From Membranipora membranacea (taxonomy: Eukaryota > Bryozoa > Gymnolaemata > Cheilostomatida > Membraniporidae): a stretch of DNA of 64,000 bases. Positions within the stretch are counted from its first letter, which is position 1. Each line of letters opens with the position of its first letter. This document shows, piece after piece, positions 1 to 10,548 of the stretch. The stretch spans positions 20,705,387 to 20,769,386 of the forward strand of contig OU612069.1 of the NCBI GenBank assembly GCA_914767715.1. Direction: 5' to 3'. The position numbers were made by a program, and so were the translations under genes. The notes beneath the pieces were generated by a model, which was not told where the DNA came from, made no database searches, and was given only the letters and a program-made list of their open reading frames with translations.

Positions 1-2250
1 TGAAATTCCATTTTCATTACCCTAACCGAACAAGTGTTGGGTTAGGTCAGGGTTTCAATGCTGGACTGTCATTTCCAGCAACCAAAGCAAACCATGAGTT
101 GAGAAATCAAACTAGTGTGTACTGTATATTCTGACGCCTTATCTTACTTTTGATTGTGATAATATGATTGTTTTATTATCAGGGTACAATGTGGTGGAGT
201 TTTGAGTAATGGTGAAATAGTTCAGCAGTTTCACATAGAGTGTTTATTCCAGGATTCAAGAGGTACACCATACACTTATTTGAAGCATGTTATACTGTTC
301 TTTGAACCTGGAGCAAACAGGCCCACAAAAAACAGCTGGAGAACAAGCTTATCGAAAGGTTCAAGCAAGACAAAGCAGGCTAGTAATAGTATGATGGGTG
401 TGCAATGATTGCGTATTTAAGCATCTTTTGAAAACAATTCTTAGCCCTAACATTTTGTCCACATTTTATTTTGAAAAATGACCACTGTGTGGAAGTTACC
501 TGATGTTGAACAGTGACGGTGAGCTCAGGGTAATTCATCAATAGCGTGTAAATTGACTTGTCTTTTACTGTGCTGCTAAAATGTTTGTATGTGCCTCCAT
601 TTCAAACGGTTCACAAATCAACTTAATCAGATTTATGAAACCTAAATTTGTTACAGTTAGAAAACTCAGCAAGAACTCACTACTGTACTGTACTTATCCT
701 AAGCACCGTCAAGTTTTGAGTTTCTGTGTTGGAAATTTTCCAATGTTCTGCCAAAATTAACCATGTGAAGTGTGATATATACCCAAAAAGAGACCACATA
801 TAATCTAGTCAAATTTATTATGTCATGAATTTTATCATGTTGCATTTATTTATTGTTTTAGGCAGTACAGCAAAAGATATTGGAATATGATTGCTGGTGA
901 CTGCGGTCCTAAAATAATGTTACCTACACCTTTGCATATTCACTAACAGCGTTGTCCATGAAGGGTGCAGCTCATTGAAGTGTTTGGTCCGATCTATCCG
1001 TTATATCAAGTTGTCCATTCACATTACCACTTATGATGACGTGATAATGTTCCACTGCATCTTGTTCTAGGCAATTTTAAGCGAAGATGTCTCAGTTATT
1101 GATTTACTGTTCTGATTGTTTAGGGATCTGCTATGAATGTCATGGACACTCACAAGTTACCAGATATACCATTTACAATAATAAGCACGAGAGTCAGTAA
1201 GGTAGGCAGGCTGTCAACTAACTTGTGTCATAGCTATATTGGCTATGCAGTTCTGGTGATTTTTTATAATTTAAATCAATGTTCCTCAAGACAAGTACAA
1301 GCTAACGACTTATTCTTCTCCAGAATAAAAATGGAATATATATGAACATAAATTGAATAGAAACTAACATTGGTACCTCAAATGTCACCCCTGTTGTTGG
1401 TTAATAAATTGTGGGTTCATACTTCAGCAAGATATTTCAACAGAAGTAAAGCTTAATATCAACCTTGTTCTTTTTGTTGTAGCTTGCTCATCAGATTACT
1501 ATGGCTATTCAGACTTCGAAGCCTCCATACACGAGCAGCACAATTCTACTCTTATCACACTGACAGCCTTATTAGTTTAACGACATCAGGGGAAATTATT
1601 TAAGTCAATGATATTTCTCATCCCTCTTTCATAGCTCATAAGCAGTGTCCTGCGTATAATTCTATTTCATACAGTACTCAGTCATTGAAACCCAGTTCTT
1701 TTCCTGATCGGATCTAGGACTGATATTATTTTTGTATCTTTGTTTGTGTAGGTTTTAGATTTGGAGTTATCTGTACTTGTAAAAAAGACGAGTTATACAA
1801 TTCACATATTTGTGAATCGCTATCAAATCATTTTACGTTACTGCTCACATTTCCTATTTTCAGTTTAAATGGTGATTTTGTGCACAAGAATATATGGTAC
1901 TTACCAACAAATCTCTGATACTAATAAAATACAAGAAAAAATATATATTAATAATTTTTATAATCTGAGGTCTCCTAGTTATAATATGACAGCAATAAAA
2001 AAACAGTGGTGATTGCAAGTTCATACCAATGAAATATAATGAGGACGACTATGAAATTTTCATCCAATGACAAGAACCCATGCCATCACTACCTCACCAA
2101 CAGATGAACAAACATTCAATAGATCAGCCCTTCATTCAATAACATTTTTGCTGTGGATGGTTTCATATGTCAAAGTGACTTTATCGCCTTGTAAAAACGT
2201 TAAATATTTGAATTTCAATATATAAAAGTATGAAATATCTAAAATTAGAA
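1..2250. other. Region without a confident gene
   Basis: AT-rich sequence with short, poorly supported open frames on both strands. A few stretches are bounded by plausible acceptor and donor signals (for example near 183-278, 863 and 1124-1200), but no recognisable domain or paralogue supports them. One candidate terminal exon at 1483-1580 is listed separately. Confidence 0.5.
1483..1580 (+). CDS. Candidate terminal exon with hydrophobic tail
   Basis: A pyrimidine-rich tract and AG precede position 1483. Entered in phase 1, the frame runs about 32 codons to a TAA at 1578-1580. The translation has an acidic, tyrosine-rich stretch (CSSDYYGYSDFEAS) and ends in a short hydrophobic run (LITLTALLV), as GPI-anchor signals often do. 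This recalls the hydrophobic tails of the two large genes downstream, but there is no sequence similarity to prove a link. No upstream exons could be joined with confidence, so this may be chance. Confidence 0.2.
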
Positions 2251-2259
2251 TTTCAATAA

Positions 2260-3165
2260 AGCGCCCAGGCCCAAGCAGTTCCTATCAATGATTTCATAAG
2301 GGGTCTTAAAGGGCAACCAAGGTTTCAAACAAGTTTTCATTGATTAATAGCAGATTGCACCTTCTGCATAGGGAAAAAGACAAAATCTAATTCAGCTGAT
2401 TATTCAGCCAGAATTCTTGTGATACATTTCATTCATCAGGTACTCAAACTCAGCTAAAATAGAATACCACAGAGATGTTTCCTGTTCCTGTCATTTTTTA
2501 GCCTGTGCGCTATCATTATAACAGCAATGTCGTGGAGCCTTCCCTAAACTGAAGTGTTACCCAGCTTAAAGTCGGCAACTACATTGAGTTTCGCACCGCT
2601 TCATGCACAAAGCTGATGCTGCCTAGCACATTCTTTACCACCCATTAATGCATTGCTGGGAGACCTTGGTTGCTTAAAACATGACAGCTCATTTAGAGCG
2701 CAAACTGCGATAGCGAGTTCCGACCAATTGCTATCGAAACTATTAGTGTATGTATATTAATTGTTATATTAGCAACTGGGCCAAACCAGCACATATTGAT
2801 GGTTATATCAGGGGTCTTATAACATGTCAGCTCATGCAGAGTGCAAATGAAAAAATTAATTGCGATTGTTAGTAATGACAACTTTTTATCATAGAATAGA
2901 CATAAATAATTAAAATATGGCGCCAAAGTCAAACCAGCACATTTTTATGGATTTTTTTACCGGATATAATAGTATGACAGCTAATGCGGAGCGCTAATGA
3001 AAAAGTAAATTGTGATTGCGAGTTCCCATGAACTTCTAGCAATACTAGAATGTGTGTTAAGCAGTTTTAATATTAGCGCCCGGGCCAAACCGGCACATAT
3101 TGATGGTTTTATCAGGGGTCTTATAATATGACAGCGCATGGAGAGCTCAAATATATTTAGAAATG
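2260..3165. repeat. Degenerate ~150-bp tandem repeat
   Basis: A diverged unit recurs with spacing of roughly 142-154 bp. Shared blocks are CATGACAGCTCATNNAGAGC-like segments at about 2681, 2823, 2973 and 3127, and a CCAAACCAGCACATATTGAT-like block at about 2782, 2930 and 3085. A weaker relative starts near 2260. The units are much more diverged than the array that follows, so this array is older or under no homogenisation. Confidence 0.7.
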
Positions 3166-3217
3166 GCAAAATATGTCTAGTCTTGCCATAATATTATTTT
3201 GATGCATTTCTTACCAC

Positions 3218-4250
3218 TTAAGGATGTGATAGCCATATATTGAGCTTATTATGTTCAAAAATCACAAAATCTGTCATGCCCTATCATAAAGTCTTGTCAT
3301 ATTAATATTTCAATGTTATTCTTATAAACTAAGGACATGACGGCCATATAAAAGAGCTTATTATGTTCAAAAATCGAAAAATCTGCCATGCGCTATCAAA
3401 TTGTCTTGTCATATTAATATTTCAATGTATATTCTTATAAATTAAGGACATGAAGGCCATATAAAAGAGCTTATTATGTTCAAAAATCACAAAATCTGCC
3501 ATGCGCTATCAAATTGTCTTGTCATAATAATATTTCTATGTATTTTTTTATAAATTAAGGACATGACGGCCATATAAAAGAGCTTATTATGTTCAAAAAT
3601 CGAAAAATCTGCCATGCGCTATCAAATTGTCTTGTCCTATTAATATTTCAATGTATATTCTTATAAATTAAGGACATGAAGGCCATATAAAAGAGCTTAT
3701 TATGTTCAAAAATCACAAAATCTGCCATGCGCTATCAAATTGTCTTGTCATAATAATATTTCTATGTATTTTTTTATAAATTGGGGACGTGACGGCCATA
3801 TATACAGCTCATTTAGTTCAAAAATCACAAAATCTGTCATGCGCTTTCACATTGCCTTGTCATACTAATTTTATTTCAATGCATTATTTTATAAATTAAG
3901 GACATGACGGCCATATATCCAGCTTATTATGTTCTTAAATCACAAAATCTGGCACGCGCTATCATGAAGTCTTACAATAATAATATTTCAATGTATTTTT
4001 ATACCAATTTAGTATGTGACGGCCATATAATGAGCTGATTATGTTCAAAAATCACAAAATCCGGCATGCGCTATCATAAAGTCTCGTCATAATAATATTT
4101 CAATGCATTATTTTATAAATTGAGGTATAAATTGAGGTACAAATTGAGGTATAAATTGAGGACATGAGGGTCATATATCCAGCTCATTTTGTTCAAAAAT
4201 CACAAAATCTGTCATGAGCTATCATGTAGTGTTGTCATTTCTTTTACCGA
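3218..4250. repeat. 113-bp satellite-like tandem array, ~9 units
   Basis: Units beginning AAGGACATGACGGCCATATA recur at about 3331, 3444, 3557, 3670, 3783, 3898 and 4011, a spacing of 113 bp (one of 115). Each contains a TTCAAAAATCACAAAATCTG block and a TTGTCATAATAATATTTCAA block. Units 3444/3670 and 3557/3783 are more alike than neighbours, which suggests a higher-order dimer. At 4121-4160 the unit edge carries four copies of a 12-bp TGAGGTATAAAT subrepeat. Confidence 0.9.
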
Positions 4251-4292
4251 TGGTGTGCGTCTAGCTTAGCATTATGCTACCAAATGCCATAA

Positions 4293-4541
4293 TGGAATCA
4301 GGAGTGGTCTGATGGTTAAGGGTATGGACTTGTGATCTTATGATTCAGGTTCGATTCCCGGCGCCGGCTGTCATTTCTGTGTGCTTCCATGCAGTATGAA
4401 GATCCCCCTCTTCAAAAAAAGAGTAGCCGGCAACGGCAGGCAAGGGTATAGGGTACTACCCCGCACAAGCCACCCGGGCTGATGGGGGCCCGTTAAATAG
4501 GGCGGTCAAATAAGACCTAGTACCTAGAAGAAAAAAAAAAA
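4293..4541 (+). mobile_element. tRNA-derived SINE
   Basis: An RNA polymerase III A box (TGGTCTGATGG, 4305-4315) is followed 33 bp later by a perfect B box (GGTTCGATTCC, 4348-4358), the spacing of a tRNA gene. The segment lacks paired acceptor-stem ends and runs on into about 170 bp of unrelated GC-rich body and then an A-rich tail (about 4528-4541). That is the layout of a tRNA-derived SINE, not a functional tRNA. Target-site duplications could not be fixed by eye. Confidence 0.85.
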
Positions 4542-4544
4542 TAC

Positions 4545-5545
4545 GTCACTTAAAGGATTATTAAGAAAGAACAGTTTCAGGTTATCTTGGTAATAAATAA
4601 AAGTATGAAGCTAAGACCCTGGCTCTATCAATGAAAAATCCATACAAAGTAAATATTTATCACTGATGGGAAATCATCATAAGGAATATAAATAAGTGAA
4701 GTAAGGAATATATGCCCATCATCAATTTTGGTTTTGAGCTTGTAATCATGCTGACTCAGAAAAGAAATAATGTTGTATACCCTGCCTCTAAAGCAGTAAT
4801 ACGTGAGTTCCAGCAATTTGATCCAGCATTTTTCTGTTTTTATAATCACATATGAGGTTTTAAACACTGACATATCTGACAGCGTGAAAAAATGAAATCA
4901 CCGTTATTGTTTTCTCCTTGATATTAAAGTGGCTCGACCGGTATATAAGGGCCAGTCAATGTAAAGCGATCACCCAGCCATATCAAATTCCAATGGGGTT
5001 AGCAGTATTCAAATTCCTCCTGCTTTTTCGGAATTAAGAGGAGAAGCAGTGAATTATTTTTAATGGGAATCAGACAAGCTGATGCTGAATGGTGTGATAC
5101 ACATGCCCAATAAATTTTCATTCCAATAATGGCATTGGAAAGTGGTGACTGATGTCATACGAAATCGCCCAGTTCCGATGATTTCAAATCATTGGCTTCA
5201 AAATATACGAGCTCTTATTGGTCAATTTCGACGTTGTGATTTACGGTTTTAGAGGTTGCCTAGATACCGTTGTCAAGATTGAAATTGACCGTTGTAATTA
5301 AACCCTATAATCCCAAGTGTGATGAGCCAACACAACAATAGCTATATCATACGCTTCTATTCATATTTATTTATGGGTGTCTGCGAATCACAATTTCTTA
5401 TATAACACACTTGACCACTTGAGAACGCAACGTTGACTGGCTGTTAGAGGTGGAGACCAAGGCCATTCTCCGCCTCTAATTACATTGATCAGCCAATGGT
5501 CTTGCCTGTCACTTCACATGATTAATCCCCGTGCACCTCCTTCGA
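4545..5545. other. Intergenic, no gene seen
   Basis: No convincing coding exon. A TATATAAG motif at 4942-4949 looks like a TATA box but has no associated reading frame. A short imperfect hairpin (TTAGAGGTGGAGA paired with TCTCCGCCTCTAA) lies at about 5444-5479. Confidence 0.4.
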
Positions 5546-5897
5546 TTCTGTTTCTGTGTGGATAAATTGCCCTTTTAGATCATTTTCTAGAGAATAAATC
5601 TTGCACAATTGTAAGCGAGATCATTCTAACCACTTCAAATTCACCAAAATATAGTATAAATAATTTTTTTTAAGTTGTAAATAAGGAGTTGCTTCCTTTC
5701 GTTTTTGCAAGGCCTACTTAGGCATTTCTGCAAATGTATCAGTGATAATATGATGATGTAGAATCATGCTTTTATATTTGAAGGGGATTTACATCTATCC
5801 ATGGAATGGGGGCACGGGAAGGAAAGTAGCTGACCGTTCAATGATGAGTTCGTTTCACTTTGAACATAATAGTACTGGAACATTAACAAGGAGCTAA
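5546..5897 (+). pseudogene. Truncated relic of the EGF/propeller gene: intron 5 end plus exon 6
   Basis: This segment matches 18019-18370 in gene copy 1 and 34787-35120 in gene copy 2. It includes about 240 bp of the intron before exon 6, the acceptor, and exon 6 from 5784. The exon match stops abruptly at about 5897, before the donor, and unrelated sequence with TAA stops follows. Because intron is included, it is a DNA-level duplication and not a processed transcript. It shows that a third gene copy, or a piece of one, once existed upstream. Its own differences from both copies suggest it is old. Confidence 0.85.
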
Positions 5898-6397
5898 CTA
5901 ACTATACATTGCTTTTCTTAATTTTGATTACAAAAAGTGATATCTCTGTTAAAAGTCAACGAGTGAATAATTGTCTTCTATGGTTAGCAAATAAATGTAA
6001 ATAATGTATGTTAGTTATTGTATCATAACGGATCAGTGACAAGTATTATCAACTGAGAAGAGGAGCCTGTTCTGGCTAGAACTTTGTTGCGATTGTTGTT
6101 GTAAATATACATGTTGTGTATAAAAATATTCAGCTAGGCTAACTAGCGATTTTTTTGGTTCTATTTTACAATGCTATACCCTAATGTGTAATGTAGTGGT
6201 TTGTTTGTCTCTTTTGATCGTTTTTATTTCAATGATAATAAAATTCTTGTGTATCGAAAGAAAAAAAAACAATGAAAATGAATGACTTTAGTGAACATAA
6301 CATGCCATCCTATACAGAACTTATATCAAATTGTCTTAATAACACGTTATTACATATTTAGGTTGATTAAAGTAATATCAGAGCAAACGCTTAGTAT
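5898..6397. other. Intergenic, possible 3' end of a retroposed sequence
   Basis: No gene seen. AATAAA (about 6238) is followed 20 bp later by an A-rich run at about 6260-6269, which resembles the 3' end of a retroposed transcript or LINE. A similar AATAAAATTCTGTTATCGAA sequence occurs near 63531. Confidence 0.35.
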
Positions 6398-7876
6398 TTA
6401 ATAACCAATGTCCATATCATGGTAAATAGGGGGTAGGAACCTTGAAGTATCAGCTGGCGGTGACGGCTGATAAGATTGTGATGATGCCATGAAGGGAGGG
6501 GTGTTAGGTTGCTGAGCAGAACAAAATTGAGCTTGAAATAACACTTCCTCAATTTTCAGTTTACATAATGCCCTGTTTCGGGGGTCTTTGATTTGACGCA
6601 GATTTTCGGCAATATGCATCGCATAAAAGTGGCAGTCATCCTGCTCAGCTGGTTGTGATGGCTCCTTCTGTTGAATCATGTTTTCACCTAGCTGTTTAAG
6701 TTGCCCGCAGGCTTGCTCCAGGATACTTGAGTAAACATCCTCACTTGATTTCCTTTTACCTGGTCTGGATGTTGCTGAAACCGAAACTGGGTGTGGTGTG
6801 GTAGTGGTAGTGGTGTGGTATGGTGTGGAGTGGTGGATACTTCCGATACCAAGTCATCGTCAAGTGCTGGACTGGCCTCTTCCTATGAAACACAATGGTG
6901 ATTTAACTGAGTCATATACATGTAGTATCACTATAAATTTTTGGAAGAAATGAGCTCAATTAAGTTAGAACGGACTCTGTGTATGCACACACCGAACCTG
7001 CCATGGCTAGTCTTGGTTGATTAATGTAGAAATTACAGCCTTTGCTTACTCTTTTGTATGTAGAAGGGTAATGTGTCTATAGGTACCGCATATGTTGCAG
7101 CTTTGTGGGCTTTTTGTTCTTGTGTAGTTGAGATGAGAAGAATAGCAGGCCTACTGCAAAAGTACATTAGATGTATTCCTACCTCAGCTGACTGGTCATT
7201 AGTTACATCTGATAGAGTTGATCGATGAATCGAGTCAGCTTGGGAGGCAACCTCAACATGATCCCTGAGGAACATACAGGCATCGTAATATGCCCATACT
7301 TTTATCGACTTCGAACCTGCCCCAGATCTCGTCTCTGCTTTGATCTTATTTTTTGCTTTTACAATCTGTGTCCTGATCAAACTGTATTTAGTATTAGCCT
7401 GTTTACCTGGAAGACAACAATAACATCGAACATAAGAGCAAGGAATAACAGTTACTTCTTGATAACAGTAACACATAAACAGTCACCGATGAAATATTAT
7501 TATTTTTATTGTATTATTATTTCATTGTTCATACCAAGGGGAGTACTCTTTGTTCATACTCACTGGTACAGGCATTTTGATCATAAACAACAGGGGAATT
7601 GAGTTGACCTAGGCAGTGGCTAATTGACATCAGCAGGTATTAACAAAAACACTAAAAAAAGTATATATATTGTAATAAAGTATTTGCAAGCCCCATTCTC
7701 CAAGGCAAGGACCGGGAGTAAATGTTTCTCATTCTCTAACCTGTCACATTGATAATAGCTCCCAATTCAGAAAGCTTCTCCTGCCTTTTTGAATAGTAGT
7801 TAGGATGGGCACTGCTGTATATTTCAGGCCTACCCTGCAGCTCCTCAATAAACCTGTCGATGTTGAAAGCAGTCAT
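6398..7876 (-). CDS. MADF-BESS domain protein, three exons, probable frameshift
   Basis: Three minus-strand exons join in frame. Exon 1 is 7876-7741, exon 2 is 7406-7183 (entered in phase 1, leaving in phase 0), and exon 3 starts at 6882. Exons 1-2 give a MADF domain: FIEELQGRPEIYSSAHPNYY, then NTKYSLIRTQIVKAKNKIK and SGAGSKSIKVWAYYDACMFL. Exon 3 ends with a BESS-type motif (FYAMHIAENLRQI...CKLKIEEVLFQAQF) before the stop at 6398. MADF domains bind DNA and BESS mediates protein contacts in this transcription-factor family. Some PIF/Harbinger transposons also carry such a protein, but no DDE transposase is seen nearby. Within exon 3 the acidic linker (EEASPALDDDLVSE) and the BESS part are in different frames; the shift falls in a CCA-rich simple repeat (about 6785-6835). 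The start is uncertain because an upstream in-frame ATG exists near 7930. Confidence 0.65.
6785..6835. repeat. TGG/CCA-rich simple repeat
   Basis: GTGGTAGTGGTGTGGTATGG-like low-complexity sequence inside exon 3 of the minus-strand MADF-BESS gene. It encodes a Thr/Pro/His-rich linker and is where the reading frame shifts. Slippage or a sequencing error here would explain the broken frame. Confidence 0.8.
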
Positions 7877-7879
7877 TCT

Positions 7880-8500
7880 TGCTTGCAATAGTCTAGCAGT
7901 CTGCGCATGTGCGAACTGTTGAGGCATACGTTCGTCTCTGCAGCATAGGGCTTGAACTAATTCACCTAGTCTGAGTACCAAAATAGGGAAAACAATAGAA
8001 ACCCATAATTTGGAAATATTTGGGCCTAAATGGAACACTGGTTTTAATATCTCATAACCTTGAACCCTGGGAGTTGCCTTTCTTGATGGAAGGCAGCGCC
8101 ACCACTGCTGTGCTGCAGAGATAGACTATGTCACAAGGCTATCCTGCAAGCAGAATGATAGTCTAGTGGAAAACCCAAAAGTTCATGTGATAAAGAGAAG
8201 TGTCTATAGTTGAGTAGCTACATTGAAAGATTTTCATTGGCCAGTAACAATGCGATCATCGTCTGCAACCAGCATTGCCCGAGCCATTTCAGCCCTTGGC
8301 ACACTCGTCCACTCAGCTCGGCCAAGGTGTTCACACTGACCGATTTCTGCACGAGAAGACAACTCGATACGATTATCTCCTAGTGTAAAAGCAGCTGAAG
8401 ACCGAGTCAGATTTAACCCGAAACAAATTCAGCCCTGTAAAGTGGTCAACAAACTATAATATACTTATATTTACCTCTAGATCTATTCTGTAAGTTTCTC
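7880..8500. other. Upstream flank of the MADF-BESS gene
   Basis: The MADF exon-1 frame remains open upstream to about 8038, but that part shows no family similarity. At 8230-8450 the minus strand has a short open frame (containing AAFTLGDNRIELSSRAEIGQ) that I could not assign. No promoter element can be identified. Confidence 0.3.
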
Positions 8501-8539
8501 GTATGTCTTTCAATCACTACTCCCATTCATCAAGTGCCC

Positions 8540-8815
8540 GGTCTCCTTAATTTCCCATCTCTCCTCCCATATCCGGTCTTTCCTCCAATCCCTGTTCTTT
8601 TACATGTTTATTTCTAGCTCTTTCTTTTTTCTACTTTTATAACTCACTCACATCTCCTTTTCTTTCTTCATTTTCTTTTCTTTTTTATATTTCTTTGCTT
8701 TTCTTTTAGTCTAACGAGTTGAAATTCCCTGTCTTCTCTGGTGTGGATAACTCCTTTGTTTTACTTCTTTTTCTTTTCTTTTCTTTCCTTTTCTTTAGTT
8801 TTTCTTTAACCATTT
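8540..8815. repeat. Polypyrimidine tract
   Basis: Long C/T-rich stretch with runs of TTTTC and CTTTT, most regular at 8620-8710 and 8760-8810. It lies between the MADF-BESS gene and the end of the first gypsy element. Purine-rich on the minus strand. Confidence 0.75.
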
Positions 8816-8869
8816 GACAAGCCAAAATCATCAAAATTGTCAAATCGGCCTCCGACAAACCATGTCTGA

Positions 8870-9060
8870 TGAGCCGGCCCGTTGGCCTGTTTCCGGTTAC
8901 CCTCCTCTCCTCAATTACTTGTCTAGCATCTACTCTTTGCTCTTCTCTTCTATCATCGCTTCTCTCTATTACCTCTCTAGCATCTCCTCTTTCCTCTTCC
9001 CTTCTATCGTCGCTTCTCTCTATTACCTCTCTAGCTGTTGCGAAGTTGGGTTCTAATCAG
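8870..9060 (-). pseudogene. Gypsy 1 extra ORF, coiled-coil tail with 18-residue repeats
   Basis: On the minus strand this encodes a highly charged helix of two tandem 54-bp units (core IERSDDRREEERGDAREV and IERSDDRREEQRVDARQV). A diverged unit of the same type ends the coiled coil at 9274 (NNRREDEGIDAS). About 200 bp of unrelated sequence, including ATACATGTACAAAGTACATG near 9220, separates the two parts, so a small insertion is likely. Confidence 0.5.
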
Positions 9061-9273
9061 GATGGCAAGATATAAGGCAGTCCACTCACCATGAAAGTCA
9101 GTAGACAAGTGCTCATGTGTGTCTCTTCAATCAAGGTCACGGTCAAGTCAGTCTCTGTCATATATAGGTCAGGGCAGCTGATGATAACTCCTTAGTATGT
9201 ACAGAGAGGACAACTCCAAGATACATGTACAAAGTACATGTATGACAACATGACAACAAACCTTATGATAGGA

Positions 9274-9609
9274 CTACTTCACACTAGCATCTATACCTTC
9301 ATCTTCTCTTCTGTTGTTGCTGCTCTCGTTCTCATTGCGATCATTCGATCTCTCTCTCTCCCTCATCTTCTCTATCCCATATTCGCATTTTCTTCTCTCT
9401 TCCCTAGCATAGTCTTCTATTTTCTTCTCCGTTTTCCTCCTCATACTCTCGATTTCCCTTTCTACATCTACTCTCTGCTGTTCCTGCCCTCTCGCCCACC
9501 ACATTATCTTACTCCTCGCTGAGATCTCCGCTGCCACACTCATTTGTACCTCATCCCTGTACAGCTGCTCTTTTAGAATAATGGTGTGGTTTACACGATA
9601 AAACACCAT
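9274..9609 (-). pseudogene. Gypsy 1 extra ORF, coiled-coil part
   Basis: The minus-strand frame is rich in E, R, K and Q (for example EIESMRRKTEKKIEDYAREE) and predicted to be a long coiled coil. It follows the SGNH-like frame at 9591-9980 and overlaps it slightly in another frame, so a frameshift separates two parts of what was probably one protein. Comparable charged segments follow the same domain in the intron-8 element of gene copy 2 (about 36922-37170 and 38500-38850). Confidence 0.55.
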
Positions 9610-9980
9610 AAATTATTATGGATATCGGGGGTGGCGTTGTTGTTTGCCATTTTTGTCATAGTTATCAGGAGGTTTATCTGACGGACAGCCTCCTTCACCA
9701 TGCTGTTAGCAAACTTCAGGGGGTGGAACGTGGCCAAAGTCCAATCTCTGACTCCCGCCACTCGCCTTATTTGTTTTTCCAACCGTGGGACAAAGTCCCC
9801 CTCCATCCGCCTAGCCCCTCTTCTCCACAGGTCGGGTATCCCAAAAATAAATAATGTCCTTTCCTCTACTCTTGTTTCACTCAGCATCTCCCTCAACGTA
9901 GTCCCTCCCCTGCAATGAACTGTCGAGCCTTCTACCTGCAGGTTCCTAGCTATGCTATTTCCTCGGATTACTAACGCCAT
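9591..9980 (-). CDS. Gypsy 1 extra ORF downstream of integrase, SGNH-like start
   Basis: A 129-codon frame begins 15 bp beyond the integrase C-terminal frame, on the same strand. It opens with a hydrophobic strand and a GNS box (ALVIRGNSIARNL), then CRGGTTLREML and FIFGIPDLWRR. The same pattern, GNSIVEFIE, CRGGATLHRL and SGISDIFERG, occurs at the same place in the intron-8 element at about 39250-39100. The layout resembles blocks of SGNH/GDSL hydrolases (GDS near the N-terminus, a G-x-x-D block later), but Asp of GDS is replaced by Asn. That family call is an inference; an envelope-like or accessory protein is possible. Confidence 0.5.
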   Translation of the reverse strand: MALVIRGNSIARNLQVEGSTVHCRGGTTLREMLSETRVEERTLFIFGIPDLWRRGARRMEGDFVPRLEKQIRRVAGVRDWTLATFHPLKFANSMVKEAVRQINLLITMTKMANNNATPDIHNNLWCFIV

Positions 9981-9995
9981 CTAAAACAAAAACAC

Positions 9996-10442
9996 CTAAT
10001 CCCATGAATAATCGGCTGACAGGTGTTTCCTGGACTTGATTCTGTGTGGTCTACTCACAACCTTTGGTTCAGCCTTAGCTTCCGCCGGTTCACTTGCATT
10101 TTCACACTCCTCACTCCAACTTACTGTCTCTATCTCACTGCTGCTGTTATCACTGGAGTTCAGATCTGATTCTAATGGCCTTGTATTCAGTTTTCTTAAG
10201 TGTCTCCAATTTCTTTTTAATGTTTTCCCCTCTACTCTCACGGCAAAACTATCTGGCTCCACTCTCCTCTTTTCAATAATGGCCCTCTTTCCTTCTCTAT
10301 CTTTCTCTGTTTTTACCCATACTATATCCCCTTCTTTGAGCTCACTCTGCTTACTGTGGGCCCTTTTTCTCCTGTCCCTTGCTTTCTGTCTGCTTTGTTT
10401 TGATACCCTTATCCCTTTCTCTGAACTCGTCTTCTGGAACAT
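9996..10442 (-). CDS. Gypsy 1 integrase C-terminal region
   Basis: A 148-codon basic frame with an SH3-like stretch typical of integrase C-termini (LKEGDIVWVKTEKDREGKRA, then VEPDSFAVRVEGKTLKRNWR and HLRKL). It follows the integrase core on the same strand and ends with an acidic, serine-rich tail. Its equivalent in the intron-8 element is at 39648-39442. Confidence 0.7.
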   Translation of the reverse strand: MFQKTSSEKGIRVSKQSRQKARDRRKRAHSKQSELKEGDIVWVKTEKDREGKRAIIEKRRVEPDSFAVRVEGKTLKRNWRHLRKLNTRPLESDLNSSDNSSSEIETVSWSEECENASEPAEAKAEPKVVSRPHRIKSRKHLSADYSWD

Positions 10443-10548
10443 GCGTATCTCCTGTGGAAATGTTTGTCCTCACATTCCTCCCCAACAATAGCTCCGCAGG
10501 TGTTTATCACTCACTAGAGGAGTGTTCCTATAGATGAGGAGTGCTAGG

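Noticed and set aside
3218-4250. CRISPR-like array
   Set aside because: Whole 113-bp units are repeated with no unique spacers, and the genome is eukaryotic. It is a tandem satellite.
4301-4375. Possible functional tRNA gene
   Set aside because: A and B boxes are present but the ends do not pair as an acceptor stem, and a long GC-rich body plus A-rich tail follows. It is a SINE.
4942-4949. TATATAAG as a promoter
   Set aside because: A good TATA match, but no coding exon or conserved flank lies downstream. Such a motif is expected by chance in AT-rich DNA.
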